This document shows, piece by piece, positions 34,608-40,522 of a DNA stretch of 43,243 bases. The notes beneath the pieces were generated by a model. The model was not told where the DNA came from. It saw only the letters and a program-made list of their open reading frames with translations, and searched no databases. A program made the translations under genes and the position numbers. Source of the DNA: DSNY01 sp037446035 (GTDB lineage: Bacteria; Pseudomonadota; Gammaproteobacteria; Burkholderiales; Burkholderiaceae_F); assembly GCA_037446035.1 (NCBI GenBank), contig JBBIJJ010000008.1, positions 1 through 43,243 of the forward strand, written 5' to 3'. Each line of letters opens with the position of its first letter. The first letter of the stretch is position 1.

Positions 34608-35377
34608 TGCAGCGGCCCCCGCGTCATTGGCTGCATCGGCATCTCGCGCATGGCCTGGTCGCGGCGCTGCTGGCCTTCGTGGTCATCGCGGCTGCGTCGG
34701 CGCGTCCGGCCGAACGCGTCCAGATTGCCGATCCGTACCTGGAGCTGCGCACGGGTCCGGGGCGCGGCTACCCAATTTTCCATGTTGCCGCGCGCGAGGA
34801 GTGGGTCGAGATCCTGCTGCGCTATACGGACTGGTTCAAGGTGCGCACCGCGAACGGCAGGGAAGGTTGGGTCCATCGATTGCAGCTCGAAACGACGCTG
34901 ACCGAGGCCGGAAGCCGGAAGACCTTCCGCGACGTCGTGCTGGACGACTACCTGCAGCGCCGCCTCGAGCTCGGCGCGGCCTACGGCCGCTTCAAGGCCG
35001 AGCCGATGCTCAAGATCTGGACCGCCTACCGCTTCGCGGACGCGTTGACGTTGGAAGGCGCGGTCGGTCAGGTGCAGGGCGTGTTCTCGGGCACCGACTT
35101 CTGGCACTTCAGCCTGAACGCGGAGCCCTGGTCGGATCGTCGCCTGTCGCCCTTTTTCGGCATCGGCGTGGGACGCTTCAAGAACATCCCCAACGCCAGC
35201 CTCGTCGGCGCGTTGCCGACCAACGCCAACCTCGCGCACGCCTCGCTCGGGCTGCGCTACCACCTGAGCGATCGCTTCGTCGCGCGGTTGGACTACAGCT
35301 TTTACACGGCTTTCGTCGCCGACACGCGCAGCATTGAGTACCGCGCAGCGACCGCCGGCCTTTCGTTCTTCTTCTGA
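34607..35377 (+). CDS. SH3-domain outer-membrane beta-barrel protein
   Basis: 256 residues. Signal peptide (hydrophobic 14-32, cleavage near ASARP), a bacterial SH3 domain (about 36-95: ADPYLELRTGPGRGYPIFHV, ANGREGWVHRLQLE) and an eight-strand-like barrel (100-256) ending in aromatic FFF, the usual insertion signal for the outer membrane. Strands such as LGAAYGRFKAEPMLKIWTAY and LGLRYHLSDRFVARLDYSFY alternate as expected. SH3-barrel proteins of this kind sit next to barrel and TPR genes in envelope machineries. It overlaps the previous gene by one base. Confidence 0.82.
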   Translation: MQRPPRHWLHRHLAHGLVAALLAFVVIAAASARPAERVQIADPYLELRTGPGRGYPIFHVAAREEWVEILLRYTDWFKVRTANGREGWVHRLQLETTLTEAGSRKTFRDVVLDDYLQRRLELGAAYGRFKAEPMLKIWTAYRFADALTLEGAVGQVQGVFSGTDFWHFSLNAEPWSDRRLSPFFGIGVGRFKNIPNASLVGALPTNANLAHASLGLRYHLSDRFVARLDYSFYTAFVADTRSIEYRAATAGLSFFF

Positions 35378-35390
35378 TCCGCGAGCGCCG

Positions 35391-36038
35391 ATGATTCCCA
35401 GGCAATTGACGGTCCGTTTGTTCGCCTTCGTCGCGCTGGCCTGCACTGCGCTGGCGGCGCACGCGCAGGCGGGCAAGCCGGCCAACGAGCAGGTGATCGA
35501 ACCGCAGGTACCACGGCGCGACGTGCGCGTGCCGAAGATCCCGTCGAAGGACTTCGTCGCGGGGCTGTTCGCCGGCACCTACGCGACCGAAAACTTCGGC
35601 ACGAGCGCCGTCTACGGACTGCGGCTCGGCTATCACGTCACCGAAGACATCTTCGTCGAGGGCGTGTACGCGCGCACCGAGGTCAGCGACGAGAACTTCC
35701 GGCAGATCCTGCCGGGCGGCGTCTTCCCGCAGCCAAAGGAAACGCTGTCGTACTACAACCTGTCGGCCGGCTACAACGTGCTGCCGGGCGAGGTGTTCTT
35801 CGGCCGCCGTTTCGCGAAGACCTCGGCCCTGTATCTGATCGCCGGCATCGGCAGCACCAGGTTTCTCGAGCAGCGCAAGCAGACGGTGAACTTCGGTCTC
35901 GGGCTGCGCGTGTTCCTGAAGGACTGGTTCTCGCTGCAGGTCGACCTGCGTGACCACGTCTATGCGCTCGACCTGCTCGGCCGGCGGCAGGACACGCAGA
36001 ACCTGGAGCTGTCGGCTGGCGCGACCTTCTACTTCTGA
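35391..36038 (+). CDS. outer-membrane beta-barrel protein (OMP_myx_plus-like)
   Basis: 215 residues with a Sec signal peptide (MIPRQLTVRLFAFVALACTA, cleavage at AHAQ-AG). The mature part has barrel strands FVAGLFAGTYATENFGTSAV, GLRLGYHVTEDIFVEGVYAR, YYNLSAGYNVLPGEVFFGRR and a final ELSAGATFYF with terminal phenylalanine. This resembles the barrel family found in myxobacteria and some other proteobacteria beside gliding or secretion genes. It follows the SH3-barrel gene by 13 bases. Confidence 0.82.
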   Translation: MIPRQLTVRLFAFVALACTALAAHAQAGKPANEQVIEPQVPRRDVRVPKIPSKDFVAGLFAGTYATENFGTSAVYGLRLGYHVTEDIFVEGVYARTEVSDENFRQILPGGVFPQPKETLSYYNLSAGYNVLPGEVFFGRRFAKTSALYLIAGIGSTRFLEQRKQTVNFGLGLRVFLKDWFSLQVDLRDHVYALDLLGRRQDTQNLELSAGATFYF

Positions 36039-36047
36039 CCGATCGCG

Positions 36048-36569
36048 ATGAACTCGAAGTTGCAAACCCTCCTTGGCTGCACTGCGGGCGCCTGGCTCGC
36101 TGCGGCGCTCGGCCTGGCCGCGGGGAACGCGCAGGGCGCGCTGGCGACCGCGGCCAAGGCGCCGGACTTCACGCTGCCGACGATCGGCGGCACCAACCTG
36201 CGGCTGCAGGAGCAGCGCGGCCGCGTCGTGATGGTGAACTTCTGGGCGACCTGGTGCGGCCCGTGCCGCGTCGAGATGCCGCACCTGAACCGGCTGTACG
36301 ACAAGTACCGCAACTCGGGTTTCGTGCTGCTCGGCGTGAACATCGACGAGGAGCCGCGCAAAGCCGCCGACCTCGCGGCCAAGCTCGGACTGCGCTTTCC
36401 GGTGCTGTTCGACGCCGAGAAGAAAGTGAGCCGGCTGTACGACTTGAGCGCGATGCCGTCGACCGTGCTGATCGACCGCGACGGCCGCGTGCGTTACATC
36501 CATCGCGGTTATCGCGACGGTTATGAAGACACCTACGAGAAGCAGATCCGGGAGCTGTTGAAGGAATGA
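36048..36569 (+). CDS. TlpA-type periplasmic thioredoxin
   Basis: 173 residues, signal peptide then a thioredoxin fold of the TlpA/ResA class: APDFTLPTIGG, NFWATWCGPCRVEMPHLN (C70, C73), LLGVNIDEEPRK and the cis-proline loop LSAMPSTVLIDRDG. It should reduce or oxidise periplasmic cysteines, for instance those of c-type heme sites or the CGC tail of the next protein. The ATG of the DUF4266 gene overlaps its TGA. Confidence 0.92.
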   Translation: MNSKLQTLLGCTAGAWLAAALGLAAGNAQGALATAAKAPDFTLPTIGGTNLRLQEQRGRVVMVNFWATWCGPCRVEMPHLNRLYDKYRNSGFVLLGVNIDEEPRKAADLAAKLGLRFPVLFDAEKKVSRLYDLSAMPSTVLIDRDGRVRYIHRGYRDGYEDTYEKQIRELLKE

Positions 36570-36808
36570 AGAGCACGCGGTCGATCGTGAGCAACGCCGC
36601 GGCCGCATTGCTCGCATGCGCGGCGCTCGCCGGCTGCGCGAAGCTGCAGCCCTGGGTCAAGCCGTATGAACGCGAGCGGCTCGCCGACCCGGTGATGAAG
36701 CTGCAGCGCGACGGGCTGTCGGACAAGCATTTCGAACACGTGCGCGACGTGCGCGAAGGATCGCGCGGTGCCACCGGCGTGCAGGGGGGCGGCTGTGGCT
36801 GCAATTGA
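36566..36808 (+). CDS. DUF4266 lipoprotein with C-terminal GGGCGCN
   Basis: 80 residues. Lipobox LAGC (Cys24), then a family-typical WVKPYERERLADPVMKL, and the conserved end GGGCGCN, with cysteines 77 and 79 two residues apart at the very C-terminus. E64-G-S-R-G-A-T70 is a partial match to the Asp-x-x-Ser/Thr-Gly-Ala-Thr sites modified by ApbE. DUF4266, DUF3570, TlpA and ApbE genes recur together in proteobacteria; the function of DUF4266 is unknown to me. It overlaps both neighbours (4 and 14 bases). Confidence 0.88.
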   Translation: MKSTRSIVSNAAAALLACAALAGCAKLQPWVKPYERERLADPVMKLQRDGLSDKHFEHVRDVREGSRGATGVQGGGCGCN

Positions 36809-38027
36809 CGCCGGCCTCGCGCGTCGGCTCGCGCAGCTCTTCCCGGCCGCGGCACGCGCGCGCGCCGCGGGCGTGATCGACGGGCACGAACCCCGCGCGT
36901 CGGCAGCCGTCCAGGCCACGCCCGTCGGCCGCCTGCGCCGCCTGGCCGCGCTCGCCGCGCGGCTGCTCGGGTTGGCGGGCGGTCTGGCTGCGGTCGGCGG
37001 CGCCAAGGCCGTCGAACTGCCGGGCAACCGCGCCGACCTGATGTTCCATGGCTACGACGGCGGCGGCGTGCGCGCCACGGGGCCGGCGCTGCTGGTTCGC
37101 AAGAGCCTCGTCGACCGCGTCGCGCTGTCGGCGTCGTACTACGCCGACATCATCAGCAACGCGTCGATCGACGTCGTCACGCAGGCGAGCCCCTACAAGG
37201 AGACGCGCAACGAATACGCGCTTGGCGTCGACTACACCGTGCGCGACGCGCTGATTTCGCTCGCGGCGTCGACCAGCCGCGAGCCCGACTATCAGGCCGA
37301 CGCGGTGAACCTGGACGTATCGCAGGAGACCTTCGGCGGCATGACGACCGTCGCGCTCGGCTTCACGCGCGCGCGCGACAAGGTGGGACGGAAAGACATC
37401 GGCTTCTTCGACAACGCATCGCACTGGCGCTACCGCCTTGGCGTTACGCAGATCCTCACACCACGCTGGCTGGCGAGCGTCAATCTCGAAGCGGTCGCCG
37501 ACGACGGTTTCCTCGGCAGCCCGTACCGCGCGGCGCGCGTGTTCGGCGCCCTCGTTCCCGAACGCAACCCGCGCACGCGCTCGAGCCGCGCCGTGAAGCT
37601 GCGCGCAATCGGCGAGATCGCGGATCGCCGGTCGGTGCGCGCCGAATACCGCTATTACTGGGACACCTGGGGCATCCGCTCGCACACGGCCGAGGCGGGC
37701 TACGCGCGGCACTTCGGCGAGCAATGGCTCGCCGACGCGTACCTGCGCTACTACACGCAGGATCGGGCGCTGTTCTACAGCGACAACGCCACCGGCGAGA
37801 CGCTGTACGTGTCGCGCAACCGCCAGCTCGGCACGTTCACCAGCGTCGGGCTCGGCGCCAGGCTCGCCTACACCTGGAAGCGGGTTCCCGGCCGATACGA
37901 GGTCAGACTCCACGGCGCGCTCGAACGGTCGCGCTTCGATTTCACCGATTTCACCGACATCCGCACCGGCAGCCCGTACGCGTACGACGCCAACGTGGTG
38001 CAGGTCTTCGTGTCGGCGACGTTCTGA
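36795..38027 (+). CDS. DUF3570 outer-membrane protein
   Basis: 410 residues from GTG 36795, which overlaps the DUF4266 gene by 14 bases. The hydrophobic signal segment (LAALAARLLGLAGGLAAVG) starts only near residue 45, so a later start such as a GTG near 36872 may be the true one. The mature protein is a chain of amphipathic beta strands ending in VFVSATF, with family features VELPGNRADLMFHGYDGGG and SYYADIISNASIDVVTQASP. DUF3570 proteins are predicted outer-membrane barrels of unknown function, usually next to DUF4266. Confidence 0.87.
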   Translation: MAAIDAGLARRLAQLFPAAARARAAGVIDGHEPRASAAVQATPVGRLRRLAALAARLLGLAGGLAAVGGAKAVELPGNRADLMFHGYDGGGVRATGPALLVRKSLVDRVALSASYYADIISNASIDVVTQASPYKETRNEYALGVDYTVRDALISLAASTSREPDYQADAVNLDVSQETFGGMTTVALGFTRARDKVGRKDIGFFDNASHWRYRLGVTQILTPRWLASVNLEAVADDGFLGSPYRAARVFGALVPERNPRTRSSRAVKLRAIGEIADRRSVRAEYRYYWDTWGIRSHTAEAGYARHFGEQWLADAYLRYYTQDRALFYSDNATGETLYVSRNRQLGTFTSVGLGARLAYTWKRVPGRYEVRLHGALERSRFDFTDFTDIRTGSPYAYDANVVQVFVSATF

Positions 38028-38039
38028 AGGAGTGCACGC

Positions 38040-38564
38040 ATGCTGAAGCGTTGCTGCCTAGTTCTTGCCGCTGCGCTGTGTTGTGCAGCGACCGCGCAGG
38101 TTGCGGCGCAGACGACCACGGCCAGCCTCGACGACCGCATCCAGGACGTCAAGGGCGACGTGATCCGGCTGAACCGCGACCTGATGGTGCTCGAGGAAGA
38201 GCTGCTGTTTCCCGCCAACACGCAGGTCGCGATCTTCGTGTCGATGGACGTCGGCAAGCTGTTCGCGCTCGACTCGGTCAAGATCAGGCTCGACGACAAG
38301 GACGTCGCCAACTACCTGTACACGCCGGACGAGGTGCAGGCGCTGCACCGCGGCGGCGTGCAGCGGATCTACGTCGGCAACCTGAAGGCGGGTTCTCACG
38401 AGCTGGTCGCCTTCTTCACCGGCAAGGGGCCGCACGACCGCGACTACAAGCGGGGGGCCACGATCCGCTTCGACAAGGGCACCGAGCCGAAGTACATCGA
38501 GCTGCAGATCAAGGACTCGACCGGCAAGCTGCAGCCCGAATTCGAAGTCAAGGTCTGGCAGTAG
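38040..38564 (+). CDS. secreted protein with N-terminal coiled coil, unknown function
   Basis: 174 residues with a signal peptide (MLKRCCLVLAAALCCAATA, cleavage near VAAQ-TT). A short coiled coil (about 28-52, DDRIQDVKGDVIRLNRDL) is followed by a beta-rich domain: VAIFVSMDVGKLFALDSVKI, GVQRIYVGNLKAGSHELVAF and AKYIEL-type end strands. The domain resembles an Ig-like or carbohydrate-binding sandwich, but I recognise no named family. AAGGAG lies before the ATG. It sits 12 bases after DUF3570 and 5 before the repeat protein. Confidence 0.8.
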   Translation: MLKRCCLVLAAALCCAATAQVAAQTTTASLDDRIQDVKGDVIRLNRDLMVLEEELLFPANTQVAIFVSMDVGKLFALDSVKIRLDDKDVANYLYTPDEVQALHRGGVQRIYVGNLKAGSHELVAFFTGKGPHDRDYKRGATIRFDKGTEPKYIELQIKDSTGKLQPEFEVKVWQ

Positions 38565-38569
38565 TTCCG

Positions 38570-40522
38570 ATGCGCGATGCCCATCGCCCGGACCGACGCC
38601 GGCTGCGGCACGCGCTGAGGCTGGCGGCGTGCGCGCTGGCGCTCACGTGCGCCGCACCCGCGCAGGCGCAGTTCGGCTGGGTGAAGTCCTTGTGGCCGTC
38701 GTCGAGGCAGCCCGAGCCGCCGACCAGCGTGCAGGACCCGCACTACGGCGACAGCCTGTTCTACTTCTATCAGGGCCGCTACTTCAGCGCGGTCACGAGC
38801 CTGATGGTCTCGCAGCACTTCGACCGCATGCCGAAGCACGCGGATGAAGCCGAAGTGCTGCGCGGCGGGCTGTTCCTGTCGTACGGGCTGCACCGCGAAG
38901 CCGGCGAGATCTTCGCCAGGCTGATCGAGCGCGGCGCGCCGCCGCCGGTGCGCGACCGCGCCTGGTTCTACCTCGCCAAGATCCGATATCAGCGGGGGCT
39001 CAACGCGCAGGCCGAGGACGCGCTCGCGCGCATCGAAAACCACCTGCCGGGCGACCTGCAGGAAGACCGCGTGCTGCTGCAGGCGCAACTGGCGATGGCG
39101 CGCGGCGACTACGCCGGCGCGGCACGCGCGCTCGACGCGCTGGCCAGGACCGGCAAGCCTGGCAGCGATGCGGCCCTGTACGCGCGCTACAACCTCGGTG
39201 TCGCGATGATCAAGGGTGGCGAGGCGGCCAAGGGCGCGGCGCAGCTCGACGAGGTCGGGCGCGTGCCGACCGCGAGCGAGGAATTCCGTAGCCTGCGCGA
39301 CAAGGCCAACGTCGCTCTCGGTTTCTCCGCGCTGCAGGAGGATCGCGCCGACGACGCGCGCCGCGCGCTCGAACGCGTGCGACTGTCGGGCATGCTCGCC
39401 AACAAGGCGCTGCTCGGCTTCGGCTGGGCCGCCGCGAGCGCCAGAAACCTGAACGCGGCGCTCGTGCCTTGGACCGAACTCGCGCAGCGCGATCCGAGCG
39501 ACGCCGCGGTGCTCGAAGCCAAGCTCGCCGTTCCGTACGCGTATGCGGAGCTGGGCGCCTATGGCAGAGCGCTCGGTCTGTATCAGGACGCGATCGGCGC
39601 GTTCGAACAGGAAAACGTGCGGCTCGACGAGTCGATCGCGGCGATCCGGGCGGGCCGGCTGCTCGACGGACTGATCGAGCGCAACCCCGGCGAAGAGATG
39701 GGCTGGTTCTGGAACATCGCCGAGTTGCCCGAGTTCCCGCACAGCGGTCATCTGGCGCCGGTGCTCGCGCAGCACGAATTCCAGGAGGCGTTCAAGAACT
39801 ACCGCGACCTGCTGTTCCTCGCGCGCAACCTGAAGCAGTGGGAAGCGAGCCTCGACGTGCTGCGCGCGATGCTCGCCAACCGGCGGCAGGCCTTCGCCGA
39901 GCGGCTGCCGGCCGTGCGCGAGCGGGAGAAATCGATCGACCTCGGCATCTACGACGGCAGGCGCGACGCGTTGCGCGCCGAGCTGGCGCGCGTCGAACGC
40001 GAGGCCGACGTCGCGGCCTTTGCCGATCCGCGCGAGCGCGCGCTGCAGGCACGGATCGATCGCGTCCGCGCGATCGTCGAACGCGGCGGAAACGATCCCG
40101 ATATCGCGGCCGCGCGCGAACGGCTGCGGCGCGCCGCCGGTGCGCTGCACTGGCAGCAGACGCAGAACTTTGCCGATCGGCTCTGGCAGGCAAAGAAGGG
40201 CATGGCCGAACTCGAACGCAACCTCGCCGAGGCGCACGCGCGCGAAGCCGCACTCGCGCACGCGCAGCGCGCAGAGCCGGCGAAGCTCGACGCCTTTGCC
40301 GTGCGCATCGAAGCGCTCGCCGCGCGCGTCAAGGCGTTGCAGCCGCGGGTGGCGGAACTCGCGGCCGCGCAGCGGCACCAGGTGCAGGAGCTCGCGGTCG
40401 CCGAGCTCGCCAAGCAGAAGGAACGGCTCGCCGCGTACGTGTCGCAGGCGCGCTTTGCGGTGGCGCAGATCTACGACCGCGCCAATCTGGCCAAAGGGGA
40501 CGGCGGTGCGGCGACCCACTAG
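38570..40522 (+). CDS. secreted TPR-like repeat protein (possible GltC-like)
   Basis: 650 residues. Signal peptide with cleavage near APAQAQ-FG. Degenerate TPR or Sel1-like helices run through about 60-330 (YFYQGRYFSAVTSLMVSQHF, AWFYLAKIRYQRGLNAQAED, YNLGVAMIKGGEAAKGAAQL), and coiled coils dominate 430-640 (LRAELARVEREADVAA, ARVKALQPRVAELAAAQRHQ). Size and neighbourhood recall the periplasmic TPR protein GltC of Myxococcus, but this is inference from architecture. It overlaps the next gene by 17 bases. Confidence 0.78.
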   Translation: MRDAHRPDRRRLRHALRLAACALALTCAAPAQAQFGWVKSLWPSSRQPEPPTSVQDPHYGDSLFYFYQGRYFSAVTSLMVSQHFDRMPKHADEAEVLRGGLFLSYGLHREAGEIFARLIERGAPPPVRDRAWFYLAKIRYQRGLNAQAEDALARIENHLPGDLQEDRVLLQAQLAMARGDYAGAARALDALARTGKPGSDAALYARYNLGVAMIKGGEAAKGAAQLDEVGRVPTASEEFRSLRDKANVALGFSALQEDRADDARRALERVRLSGMLANKALLGFGWAAASARNLNAALVPWTELAQRDPSDAAVLEAKLAVPYAYAELGAYGRALGLYQDAIGAFEQENVRLDESIAAIRAGRLLDGLIERNPGEEMGWFWNIAELPEFPHSGHLAPVLAQHEFQEAFKNYRDLLFLARNLKQWEASLDVLRAMLANRRQAFAERLPAVREREKSIDLGIYDGRRDALRAELARVEREADVAAFADPRERALQARIDRVRAIVERGGNDPDIAAARERLRRAAGALHWQQTQNFADRLWQAKKGMAELERNLAEAHAREAALAHAQRAEPAKLDAFAVRIEALAARVKALQPRVAELAAAQRHQVQELAVAELAKQKERLAAYVSQARFAVAQIYDRANLAKGDGGAATH

